A DNA stretch of 22,761 nucleotides from JALOBO01 sp023228225. Lineage in GTDB: Bacteria; Bacillota; Clostridia; Christensenellales; UBA1242. A program made the translations under genes and the position numbers. Under the pieces are notes generated by a model. The model was not told the DNA's origin and searched no databases. It saw only the letters and a program-made list of their open reading frames with translations. The stretch is taken from assembly GCA_041663585.1 (NCBI GenBank), contig JBAYMN010000017.1, positions 1 to 22,761 on the forward strand. Reading direction: 5' to 3'. Below are positions 8,810 to 14,535 of this stretch, in pieces; position 1 is the stretch's first letter, and every line of letters starts with the position of its first letter.

Positions 8810-9151
8810 TTATTGCTCCAACAAATAGTCTACACCGCTAAGCATTACATCATTAATTGTTGGCGTAGCAACGCTATAAAGTATAATTTTACCATCTCGT
8901 ATGCATTTTAATAAACCTTGATCCTTTAATATTTTTAATTGGTGACTAACTGTTGTTTGATTAATATTAAGAACCATTGAAATATCACTAACACACATTT
9001 TTGATATTGCAAGTGCACTCAAAATTTTTAATCTTGTGCAATCTGAAAATGCCGAAAAATAATTAGCCAAACTTTCAATTACATCTTTATTTGGCATATA
9101 GTTTACTATGTCCTGATGTTTGGACTGTTCTAATAGCATTGCTTGCCCCAT
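8810..9151 (-). CDS. ArsR/SmtB-family transcriptional repressor
   Basis: 113 residues, typical length. A dimeric winged-helix regulator, normally released from DNA by a metal or other effector. Seen: ALANYF-like helix (ESLANYFSAF, about 27-36), CTRLKILSAL, recognition helix region INQTTVSHQLKIL, and the wing with IRDGKIILYSV. The alpha-3 segment reads KMCVSDI; the metal-binding version in ArsR/CadC is ELCVCDL, so one of the two cysteines is missing. The C-terminal helix also lacks the usual His/Asp metal ligands. Metal sensing is therefore doubtful and the inducer unknown. The start has AAGGAG eight bases upstream. Its ~140-base leader contains a short reading frame and a hairpin over the ribosome site. 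uvrC follows. Confidence 0.88.
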   Translation of the reverse strand: MGQAMLLEQSKHQDIVNYMPNKDVIESLANYFSAFSDCTRLKILSALAISKMCVSDISMVLNINQTTVSHQLKILKDQGLLKCIRDGKIILYSVATPTINDVMLSGVDYLLEQ

Positions 9152-9160
9152 ATTGACTCT

Positions 9161-9178
9161 CCTTTTTTAAATAAAAGG
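9161..9178 (-). promoter_or_regulatory. Hairpin covering the arsR ribosome site
   Basis: CCTTTT and AAAAGG (9161-9166 with 9173-9178) form a 6-bp stem with a six-base loop on the minus-strand transcript. The AAGGAG ribosome site begins in the 3' arm, so folding could limit arsR translation. The stem is short and AT-rich, so its effect is speculative. Confidence 0.35.
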
Positions 9179-9213
9179 CTGTGCCAAATTACGAGTGCCT
9201 ATCATATAATAGT

Positions 9214-9264
9214 TTATGAATTTACATAGTTGTTAAAAAATTTTAAAAGCCATAAGGCACGCAT
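9214..9264 (-). CDS. Possible 16-residue leader peptide ahead of arsR
   Basis: An ATG at 9264 opens a short frame, MRALWLLKFFNNYVNS, ending at TAA 9214, inside the predicted arsR leader. An AAGGGG tract lies nine bases before the ATG, an acceptable ribosome site. The frame overlaps one arm (AGGCAC at 9255-9260 on the plus strand) of a GTGCCT/AGGCAC inverted repeat whose partner is at 9195-9200, so translation could alter leader folding. No homologue is recognised and chance occurrence is possible. Confidence 0.3.
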   Translation of the reverse strand: MRALWLLKFFNNYVNS

Positions 9265-9296
9265 AAAAATGTTCCCCTTCATTTTTTGCTATCTTC

Positions 9297-9325
9297 ATTT
9301 TAAAAGATGTACAAAAGGTAGTCAA
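9297..9325 (-). promoter_or_regulatory. Predicted sigma-A promoter of arsR
   Basis: On the minus strand, TTGACT (9320-9325) and TAAAAT (9297-9302) are separated by exactly 17 bases. The expected start is near 9290, leaving a leader of about 140 bases before the arsR ATG. An imperfect dyad (9199-9212) lies in the leader, downstream of the promoter, and is only a weak operator candidate. Confidence 0.65.
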
Positions 9326-9387
9326 TTACAATAAATAAGGGATTTTGTAAGATAACAGTGAATTTTTTAGAATTTTGGAGGTTTATT

Positions 9388-9621
9388 ATGAACTTTTCAC
9401 AAGATGTGCTTTTAGTGCTTATCATATCTATATATGCAGCAAGTACAAATACAGACTTAAACACGAATACTAATTTTTTGTTATTGCTACTAATGATTTT
9501 AGGACTTAATAGTGAATTTCAAGCAATAAATGATAGACCAAGATGTTGTCCACAGCAAAGATGTTGCCCATATAATTATTGGTGGAATCCACGATTTAAT
9601 ATGACACCGGACTTTATCTAA
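9388..9621 (+). CDS. Small hydrophobic protein with paired-Cys tail, unknown function
   Basis: 77 residues. Not recognised. The ATG at 9388 follows GGAGG by seven bases, one of the best ribosome sites in the window, and is preferred to an in-frame GTG ten codons earlier. Seen: two hydrophobic stretches (about 7-19 and 29-40, the second nearly all Leu/Met/Ile) separated by a polar Asn/Thr linker, then an Arg/Pro-rich tail with two cysteine pairs (C53-C54, C59-C60, spaced CCPQQRCC), then YNYWWNP. This could be a small membrane-associated protein with a disulfide-linked or metal-binding tail. Short Cys-Pro-rich proteins occur among spore-coat components, but nothing here proves that. It is the only plus-strand gene in the left 13 kb, with its own terminator, so it is an independent unit. 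Confidence 0.7.
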   Translation: MNFSQDVLLVLIISIYAASTNTDLNTNTNFLLLLLMILGLNSEFQAINDRPRCCPQQRCCPYNYWWNPRFNMTPDFI

Positions 9622-9653
9622 CACCTATTACATTAAAAGCGAAATAATTGTTA

Positions 9654-9736
9654 GATAGTGTAAAATAAAAAATATAAAATGTAGAATTATTATAATTTAG
9701 GAGCGTAAGCGACTATCAATTTTACATTCTACATTT
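9654..9736. repeat. Overlapping inverted repeats after the small ORF
   Basis: Three perfect inverted repeats share this stretch: an 11-base pair (9677-9687 with 9726-9736), an 8-base pair TGTAAAAT/ATTTTACA (9659-9666 with 9719-9726) and GATAGT/ACTATC (9654-9659 with 9712-9717). The first two cross each other, so they would be alternative folds or a pseudoknot. They abut the terminator at 9737. The purpose is unknown; it could be a 3' stability element or a remnant of a miniature repeat. Confidence 0.45.
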
Positions 9737-9764
9737 AAACCCCCTTGCGTTTGCAAGGGGGTTT
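9737..9764. terminator. Bidirectional terminator between the small ORF and prfA
   Basis: A perfect 12-bp stem (9737-9748 with 9753-9764), with GC-rich core CCCCCTTGC/GCAAGGGGG and loop GTTT. It lies two bases beyond the prfA stop on the minus strand and 115 bases after the small plus-strand gene. Its A3/T3 outer pairs supply a short U-tract in either direction. Confidence 0.88.
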
Positions 9765-9766
9765 TA

Positions 9767-10852
9767 TTACTGTTGTCCTTCAAGTCGTGCTTGTTGGTCG
9801 GCTATTCTTAACGCTACTAACATTTCCTCCAAATCTCCATCCATAAACATATCTAATGTATAAACCGTCAAATTAATGCGGTGGTCTGTAACTCTTCCCT
9901 GCGGAAAATTATATGTTCTTATGCGCTCGCTACGATCACCAGTTCCTACTTGATTTTTGCGAATATCTGAGTATTCTTTATCTGCTTGGGACTTATAAAA
10001 ATCATAAAGTTTAGTTTGTATCATCATCATTGCTCGTTCTTTATTTTGTAGTTGTGATCGTTCATCTTGGCATTCTACTACAAGTCCTGTGGGCAAGTGC
10101 GTAATTCTTATTGCACTTTCAGTCTTATTAACATTTTGTCCGCCTGCACCAGTACTGCGGAATTTATCAATTCGCAAATCTTGGTCGCGTATAACTACAT
10201 CTACATCTTTTGCTTCTGCAAGTACTGCTACTGTAACGGTAGAAGTATGAACTCTTCCTTGTGCTTCGGTTTCGGGAACGCGTTGCACTCTATGAACACC
10301 GCTTTCATATTTAAGTTTTCCGTACGCATCTTGTGCCGAAATAAGAAATGATACAGATTTTATGGCACCGATACCACTTTCACTAATATCCAGCACTTCT
10401 GTTTTCCATCTCTTTCGTTCTGCATAACGAGTGTACATTCTGTAAAGATCGGCAACAAATAAACCCGCCTCATCTCCGCCTGCTCCTGCTCTAATTTCAA
10501 TAATAACATTTTTTTCATCATCTTCGTTATGAGGAAGTAATAAAATTTTTATTTCATCGCTGATTTTTTCTACTTGTTCTTCAAGATTTTTGGACTCTTC
10601 ACGCATAAAATCACGCATTTCACTGTCTTTTTCCGCTTTAATATCCAATCTAATATTTTCAAGTTCCTCATTTAACTTTTTATACATAGCAAAAGTTTCG
10701 GTAACAGGTTCAATGGAAGATCGTTCTTTAGTAACTTTTTTCCACTCATCTTTATCGTTAATTACATTCATATCATAAGTTTTTTCTGTAAGTTCATCAA
10801 AACGGATTTTTATTGAGTCCAGCCTTGATAAAATGTTATCTCCTAATGCCAT
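9767..10852 (-). CDS. prfA: Peptide chain release factor 1 (RF1)
   Basis: 361 residues, normal length. It reads UAG and UAA in the ribosomal A site and triggers peptidyl-tRNA hydrolysis. The codon-recognition tripeptide is PET at 193-195 in RVPETEAQGR, the RF1 form of the PxT motif (RF2 has SPF). The catalytic GGQ is at 237-239 in STGAGGQNVNK; its glutamine is the substrate of PrmC. A TTG two codons earlier is in frame, but ATG at 10852 has AGAGGG seven bases upstream and matches the family start MxLGDN. It overlaps the end of prmC by 17 bases, so the two are co-transcribed and probably co-translated. A strong terminator follows. Confidence 0.97.
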   Translation of the reverse strand: MALGDNILSRLDSIKIRFDELTEKTYDMNVINDKDEWKKVTKERSSIEPVTETFAMYKKLNEELENIRLDIKAEKDSEMRDFMREESKNLEEQVEKISDEIKILLLPHNEDDEKNVIIEIRAGAGGDEAGLFVADLYRMYTRYAERKRWKTEVLDISESGIGAIKSVSFLISAQDAYGKLKYESGVHRVQRVPETEAQGRVHTSTVTVAVLAEAKDVDVVIRDQDLRIDKFRSTGAGGQNVNKTESAIRITHLPTGLVVECQDERSQLQNKERAMMMIQTKLYDFYKSQADKEYSDIRKNQVGTGDRSERIRTYNFPQGRVTDHRINLTVYTLDMFMDGDLEEMLVALRIADQQARLEGQQ

Positions 10853-11660
10853 AAACAACCCTCTCTATTTGGCTATAATCTTTTATAACTACAACCGTAT
10901 AATCTTTTTCCATTAATGTTTTTACTTTTTTTGCTTGACCAAAGCCAACTTCAAAACATAATAAACTATTTTTGTTTAGATAGTTTTTTGCCTCGGCAAT
11001 AATTTTTTTATAGAATTCTAGTCCGTTTATTCCGCCATCTAAGGCTATTATTGGGTCATAATTTTTTACTTCGGGGTCAAGTGTTTTAATATCGGCACTC
11101 GGTATATAAGGCGGATTGCTTACAATAATATCAAATTTTGCATTTTCTAATTTTTTAAATAAGTCAGACTCTATAAATTGTACTTCTGCACCTAAACTAT
11201 CGGCATTTGTTTTTGCAATTTTTAATGCTTTTGCGCTTATATCTGTTGCCACTACATCGGCGTTGGTTTTTAACGCTATAATTATTGCAATACAACCTGA
11301 ACCAGTACATAAATCAAGTACTTTTAAATTCTGTCCTTTTGATTTAATGTATTTAATGACTTCTTCTACTAAAATTTCTGTTTCTGGGCGAGGCGATAGC
11401 ACATCTTCATTTACTAAAAAATTGTAACCAAAAAAATTTGCACACTGTAAAATTTTATCTAATGGTTTATGCTTAACTCGTTCCAGCAAAATTTTAGTAA
11501 TTGCATTATATTCTGCACTTGAAATAGTTTTAAGCAATTTTAACTTAATTCGTTTAATACCAAGCGCCTCACATATTAAAAAATCTGTTTCGGATTTATT
11601 AAAAATTCCTACGCTGTTCAATTTGCTAGTTACATAATTATAAACTTCTCTAAAATTCAT
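10836..11660 (-). CDS. prmC: Release factor glutamine N5-methyltransferase PrmC
   Basis: 274 residues. It methylates the GGQ glutamine of release factors with S-adenosylmethionine. Seen: an N-terminal helical substrate-binding domain, SPRPETEILVEE (89-100), the SAM-binding loop LDLCTGSGCIA (115-125), the acidic VATD (137-140), the catalytic NPPY (182-185) and LDGGINGLEFYKKI. The ATG has AGGA about five to six bases upstream. It overlaps prfA, the usual pairing with its substrate gene, and lies downstream of rpmE, the common rpmE-prmC-prfA order of Clostridia. A terminator-like hairpin separates it from rpmE, and no obvious separate promoter was found, so it may be reached by partial read-through. 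Confidence 0.96.
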   Translation of the reverse strand: MNFREVYNYVTSKLNSVGIFNKSETDFLICEALGIKRIKLKLLKTISSAEYNAITKILLERVKHKPLDKILQCANFFGYNFLVNEDVLSPRPETEILVEEVIKYIKSKGQNLKVLDLCTGSGCIAIIIALKTNADVVATDISAKALKIAKTNADSLGAEVQFIESDLFKKLENAKFDIIVSNPPYIPSADIKTLDPEVKNYDPIIALDGGINGLEFYKKIIAEAKNYLNKNSLLCFEVGFGQAKKVKTLMEKDYTVVVIKDYSQIERVVYGIRR

Positions 11661-11681
11661 ACATTTCCTAAAAAATAAAAA

Positions 11682-11727
11682 AATAAGGCTGAAAAAGGTA
11701 AGTTTGACTTACCTTGCTCGCCTTATT
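11682..11727 (-). terminator. Rho-independent terminator or attenuator after rpmE
   Basis: A two-tier hairpin: outer 8-bp arms AATAAGGC/GCCTTATT (11682-11689 with 11720-11727) around a perfect 9-bp inner stem (11695-11703 with 11707-11715, loop TTG). On the minus strand it is followed by TTTTTATTTTTT, a strong U-tract. It lies just after the rpmE stop at 11735 and before prmC, so it likely sets a high ratio of L31 message to prmC-prfA message. Confidence 0.85.
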
Positions 11728-11734
11728 AAAGTAA

Positions 11735-11941
11735 CTAATCTAAATTATAACGTTTTTTAAATCTGTCTACTCTTCCGCTAACATCAATAACCTTATGTTT
11801 CCCAGTATAAAAAGGGTGGCATTTATTGCAAATGTCGACTTTAACAATATCGTTTTGTGATGTTGAGCCGGTTTTAAAAGTTTCGCCACAGGCACAGATA
11901 ACTGTAACTTCGTGATAATCCGGATGTATTTCTTGTTTCAT
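11735..11941 (-). CDS. rpmE: Ribosomal protein L31 (bL31, zinc-binding form)
   Basis: 68 residues, normal for bL31. It forms part of the central protuberance and bridges the subunits. Seen: the family start MKQEIHPDYHEV and two cysteine pairs, C16/C18 in ICACG and C38/C41 in ICNKCHPFYTGK. This identifies the zinc-containing type rather than the Cys-free type made under zinc limitation. It ends RVDRFKKRYNLD. The ATG has GAGGTG about six bases upstream. It has its own strong promoter and a ~95-base leader. Confidence 0.97.
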   Translation of the reverse strand: MKQEIHPDYHEVTVICACGETFKTGSTSQNDIVKVDICNKCHPFYTGKHKVIDVSGRVDRFKKRYNLD

Positions 11942-11978
11942 TTTTCACCTCTAATAAAATTGCATTTATGTTTATAAG

Positions 11979-11993
11979 TGCGTATAGTACGCA
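11979..11993 (-). promoter_or_regulatory. Small hairpin in the rpmE leader
   Basis: TGCGTA/TACGCA (11979-11984 with 11988-11993) form a 6-bp stem with a 3-base loop in the minus-strand leader of rpmE, about 40 bases before the ATG. L31 genes in some bacteria have an autoregulatory leader, but this structure is too small to assign to one. Confidence 0.35.
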
Positions 11994-12044
11994 AAAAAAC
12001 AATGTTTAAAACTTTGCACAGTTACAAAATTTTACTTCTTATAG

Positions 12045-12073
12045 AGTATACTTATATTCAATGAATAAGTCAA
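12045..12073 (-). promoter_or_regulatory. Strong predicted sigma-A promoter of rpmE
   Basis: On the minus strand, TTGACT (12068-12073) and TATACT (12045-12050) with a 17-base spacer, five of six matches in each box. The start is expected near 12038. It lies in the 148-base gap after murC and drives rpmE, and by read-through prmC and prfA. Confidence 0.82.
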
Positions 12074-12089
12074 GGCTTTTTTTAAAGCA

Positions 12090-13430
12090 TTACAAAATTT
12101 CGTTAGCTATAATATTAATATTACCAGCGCCGAGTATAAGTATAATATCTTGCTTTGTTACTAGTTCACACACTTTTTCACGAATTTTTGAAAAATCTTC
12201 AATAAGCAAACAATTATTTGTAAATTTTTTTACCTCGTTGTATAAAATTTGAGAACTTCCTTCTGTAATACTGTTTTCGCGTGCAGCATAAACATTAGCA
12301 ATAATAACTGTATCCGCTTCAATAAAACACTTCCCAAATTCTTTTAATAAGGCACGAGTTCGCGTATATGTATGAGGCTGAAAAACACATATGATTTTGC
12401 CCATCGTTATTTCTTTTGCCGTTTTTATAACTGCGGCAATTTCTGTTGGGTGATGAGCATAATCGCTTATTACACTGGCTCCATTATATTTACCAATAAG
12501 TTCAAAACGCCTTTTTACTCCTTGAAATGATGAAATATATTTAAATGCTGATTTAATTTTAAACCCAAGAGCATATAATACAGAAATTGTTGCAAGTGCA
12601 TTATAGACATTGTGTTTGCCTACAATACTCAGTTTCAACTTACCAATTTTTTTATTTTTTATGTATACATTAAAATTGTAATGTCCTTTTTTATGTTTGA
12701 TGTGATTTGCATACACATCAAAGTTCGAACTTAAACCAAATGTTATACTTTTTGCTTTTTCAGGCTTAATATTAGCAACAATATTATCATCTCCATTTAG
12801 TACCACTGCCCCGCCAAGACTTGTATTGTCTGCAAATTGAGTGAAAGCATTTTTAATGTCTTCAATATCGGAATAATAATCCATATGATCTTTTTCAATG
12901 TTTAAAATTACGCTAATAAAATTAGGTAAAGTTAAAAAATTGCGTTTATATTCACATGCTTCGGTTACAAAATAATTTTTACCACCTATAAATAAATTAC
13001 CACCTATAACGCTTAATTCGCCACCGATATGAACTGTTGGGTTGGCTTTAAGCCCAATAAGTGCCTGTGCAACCATACCTACCGTAGTAGTCTTACCATG
13101 CATTCCACTTATAGAAATCACTTTATTATATTCTGTGGCAATCATTCCTAAAAATTTTGAGCGCTCAAAAATTAACAATCCTAATTCTTTTGCTCGCATA
13201 AGTTCAGGATTATCTTGTTTTATCGCACTATTATACACAATCGTATCGGCTACTCCAATGTTATTTGCTTTATGTCCTATATATACTTTAATACCTAGAT
13301 TGCTTAACTTTTGCGTTATAAGAGTGTCTTCAATATCTGAGCCCTGAACATCATATCCATTAAATTTCATAAGGTGCGCAAGAGCACTCATACTGATTCC
13401 ACCAATGCCAATAAAATGTATTTTTTTCAT
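12090..13430 (-). CDS. murC: UDP-N-acetylmuramate--L-alanine ligase MurC
   Basis: 446 residues from the ATG at 13430. This ATP-dependent ligase adds L-alanine to UDP-MurNAc, opening synthesis of the peptidoglycan stem peptide. Seen: the N-terminal Rossmann-like motif MKKIHFIGIGGISMSALA, the ATP loop SISGMHGKTTT (GKTTT at 112-116), EACEYKRNFL, NIEKDHMDYY, KRRFELIG, SDYAHHPTEI and FQPHTYTRTRAL, all MurC signatures rather than MurD/E/F or Mpl. In-frame ATGs exist 15 and 23 codons upstream, but the conserved N-terminus starts at 13430. None of these starts has a recognisable ribosome site. It is divergent from spoVG with 177 bases between the starts. No clear terminator follows. Confidence 0.95.
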   Translation of the reverse strand: MKKIHFIGIGGISMSALAHLMKFNGYDVQGSDIEDTLITQKLSNLGIKVYIGHKANNIGVADTIVYNSAIKQDNPELMRAKELGLLIFERSKFLGMIATEYNKVISISGMHGKTTTVGMVAQALIGLKANPTVHIGGELSVIGGNLFIGGKNYFVTEACEYKRNFLTLPNFISVILNIEKDHMDYYSDIEDIKNAFTQFADNTSLGGAVVLNGDDNIVANIKPEKAKSITFGLSSNFDVYANHIKHKKGHYNFNVYIKNKKIGKLKLSIVGKHNVYNALATISVLYALGFKIKSAFKYISSFQGVKRRFELIGKYNGASVISDYAHHPTEIAAVIKTAKEITMGKIICVFQPHTYTRTRALLKEFGKCFIEADTVIIANVYAARENSITEGSSQILYNEVKKFTNNCLLIEDFSKIREKVCELVTKQDIILILGAGNINIIANEIL

Positions 13431-13531
13431 ATATATATTTTTATGCAAAAATAAATTAAATGTGTAATTTTTCATTAATAAATCTATATAAAAAAGCATA
13501 TATTATTAGTTGGGAAAATATGTAATTTTAT

Positions 13532-13560
13532 TTGCTATATTTTTATATATGATATATACT
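13532..13560 (+). promoter_or_regulatory. Predicted spoVG promoter
   Basis: TTGCTA (13532-13537) and TATACT (13555-13560) with a 17-base spacer, a good vegetative sigma-A match. The start is expected near 13567, giving a leader of about 40 bases. In Bacillus subtilis spoVG is a sigma-H gene; no sigma-H type element is evident here. Confidence 0.7.
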
Positions 13561-13607
13561 GACTTAACTGGTGAAAATCAGCAATAATTAAAGGATGGTA
13601 ACTTCAC

Positions 13608-13901
13608 TTGAAAATCACAGATGTACGCATTAGATTAATCAAAGATGAGAGATCTGGGGAAAATGCAGACAGACCGTCTAGCAAACTAAAAGCGGTTGCG
13701 TCAATTACAATTGACGATTGCTTTGTTATCCATGACATTAAGGTTATTGAAGGTAGCCAAGGTTTTTTCATTTCTAATCCAAGCCGTAAAACTCCACAAG
13801 GTGAGTATAAGGACATTGTTCACGCAATTAACAATGAAACACGCGAGATGATAAAAGCCGCAATTTTAACTGAATACGAAAAAGCCGAAAAACAAGAATA
13901 A
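13608..13901 (+). CDS. spoVG: SpoVG, nucleic-acid-binding regulator
   Basis: 97 residues. SpoVG is a small DNA/RNA-binding protein with broad regulatory effects on sporulation, cell wall and gene expression. Recognised by MKITDVRIRLI, then AVASITIDDCFVIHDIKVIEG, ISNPSRKTPQGEYKDIVHAINNETRE, very close to the family pattern. Between the first strand and the AVASITID segment there is an insertion of roughly seven residues with a charged character (KDERSGENADRPSS). The start is TTG at 13608; AAGGA lies 12 bases upstream, rather far. No better in-frame start exists, since an ATG at 13595 is out of frame and stops after 12 codons. No terminator is visible after the stop, so its message may run into the structured RNA downstream. 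Confidence 0.96.
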   Translation: MKITDVRIRLIKDERSGENADRPSSKLKAVASITIDDCFVIHDIKVIEGSQGFFISNPSRKTPQGEYKDIVHAINNETREMIKAAILTEYEKAEKQE

Positions 13902-14033
13902 TTGTTTTTTGTATTTTTGTATAAATTAGACCGACGACTTGTAAAACTTACAGGGCAGTGTGTTAGTATGCACTAGCTCTTTTTTAAAGGTCTTTTATTC
14001 CGCTTTCCTACCGGAAAAGCGGAACTAGGCACC

Positions 14034-14144
14034 GTTTAAACTGAATCTTTTTAACGCTTTAGCCCTAAACAGAACCACCTAGCGTATACATACGCGTCGG
14101 AACCTGTTTGGGGCTAAATCATTTAAAAATCTTTCAGTTTAAAC
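14034..14144 (+). ncRNA. 111-nt rod hairpin within the structured RNA
   Basis: Four stacked helices: 12 bp (14034-14045 with 14133-14144, perfect), 7 bp (14048-14054 with 14123-14129), 15 bp with one G-U (14058-14072 with 14104-14118) and a 5-bp tip GCGTA/TACGC (14082-14086 with 14091-14095, loop TACA). Internal loops are small and asymmetric. A CCTAG at 14078-14082 beside the tip could pair with CTAGG at 14025-14029 just outside the rod, a possible tertiary contact. Confidence 0.75.
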
Positions 14145-14148
14145 TACT

Positions 14149-14322
14149 TAGCGTATCCTATTTAGCAAAGATAGATTTATTTTCTATTTATAAGTACAGC
14201 AATAATATGCTGTGTGTTTTAGCAATTTGCTTAAAATGTGCAGCAAGACTTACCCCCACAACTACACTTGCAAAGTCTTAAAGTATACTCCGCACATAAC
14301 TTTGTTTAAGTAGAAAACGCTA
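14149..14322 (+). ncRNA. Multibranch domain within the structured RNA
   Basis: Closed by a long-range helix (14149-14154 with 14317-14322). A second coaxial helix follows (14164-14170 with 14300-14306, one G-U). Inside are four arms: ATAGA/TCTAT (14171-14187), ACAGCA/TGCTGT (14196-14213), a TTTTA-GCA hairpin (14217-14235), and ATGTGC/GCACAT (14236-14241 with 14292-14297) capped by a perfect AAGACTT/AAGTCTT stem (14245-14251 with 14273-14279) with a C-rich loop. All helices nest without conflict. Confidence 0.6.
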
Positions 14323-14461
14323 TGTAGGCGGAATATTCAATCATTTGCGGCAGCAAATGGCATACAAAAATTCTGGGTCAGGGTTTCCCTGACTTAAAGA
14401 TTTTTTGTATGCAACTTATGAACGGAGAGGATTAGCATTTTTATCAAAAATGCGGTTAAAG

Positions 14462-14531
14462 AGGGGAACCAAAAACGCTTGCTAGCACGCTAAAAGCGTG
14501 CGTACAAGAATAAGTTTTTGGTTCCCCTTTT
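14462..14531 (+). terminator. Terminator hairpin ending the structured RNA
   Basis: A perfect 15-bp stem (14462-14476 with 14514-14528) with inner helices CTTG/CAAG (14478-14481 with 14505-14508) and GCACGCT/AGCGTGC (14485-14491 with 14495-14501, loop AAA). It is followed on the plus strand by TTTT then AT-rich sequence. On the minus strand it lies eight bases after the stop of the giant gene but is followed by CTCTTTAACC, a poor U-tract, so it serves the plus-strand RNA best and may also end the convergent gene. Confidence 0.75.
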
Positions 14532-14535
14532 AATA

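Larger units (their letters stand above)
13928..14531 (+). ncRNA. Candidate large structured RNA (~600 nt), class unknown
   Basis: A gene-free stretch packed with compatible inverted repeats. In order: AGACC/GGTCT (13928-13932 with 13989-13993) around two small hairpins (13940-13952, 13957-13974); a 9-bp hairpin (13998-14024); a 111-nt rod (14034-14144); a multibranch domain closed by TAGCGT/ACGCTA (14149-14154 with 14317-14322); hairpins at 14342-14359, 14360-14412 and 14435-14453; and a terminal stem-loop (14462-14528) followed by TTTT. Summed by eye there are about 150 base pairs, none crossing. Two pairs (T14066-G14110, G14165-T14305) are G-U on the plus strand but A-C or C-A on the minus strand, favouring plus transcription. 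No long ORF is present. The upstream promoter is weak (TATAAA at 13920), so transcription could also come from spoVG. It is not tmRNA, RNase P RNA or 6S by motif. The size recalls OLE, ROOL and GOLLD, but I recognise no diagnostic sequence. Confidence 0.7.

Noticed and set aside
9199..9212. ArsR operator dyad (CTATCATATAATAG)
   Set aside because: Imperfect, AT-rich, and about 85 bases downstream of the predicted promoter, so it is not convincing as an operator.
13431..13499. MurC starting 23 codons earlier
   Set aside because: The extension is not part of the conserved MurC N-terminus, has no ribosome site, and the family start MKKIHFIGIGG begins at 13430.
13604..13816. 70-codon open frame antisense to spoVG
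   Set aside because: Lies entirely opposite a clear spoVG coding sequence, has no ribosome site, and its length follows from the codon bias of the sense strand.
14034..14528. Miniature transposon or insertion-sequence remnant as the cause of the long inverted repeats
   Set aside because: The repeats are many, different from each other and nested as independent helices rather than a single terminal pair; no target-site duplication or transposase fragment is visible. A genome-wide copy count would settle it.
13902..14535. tmRNA, RNase P RNA, 6S RNA, tRNA or a known riboswitch
   Set aside because: No T-loop sequence, no tmRNA tag frame, no RNase P core signatures and no gene placed downstream in a way that suits a riboswitch; fold and length fit none of these.
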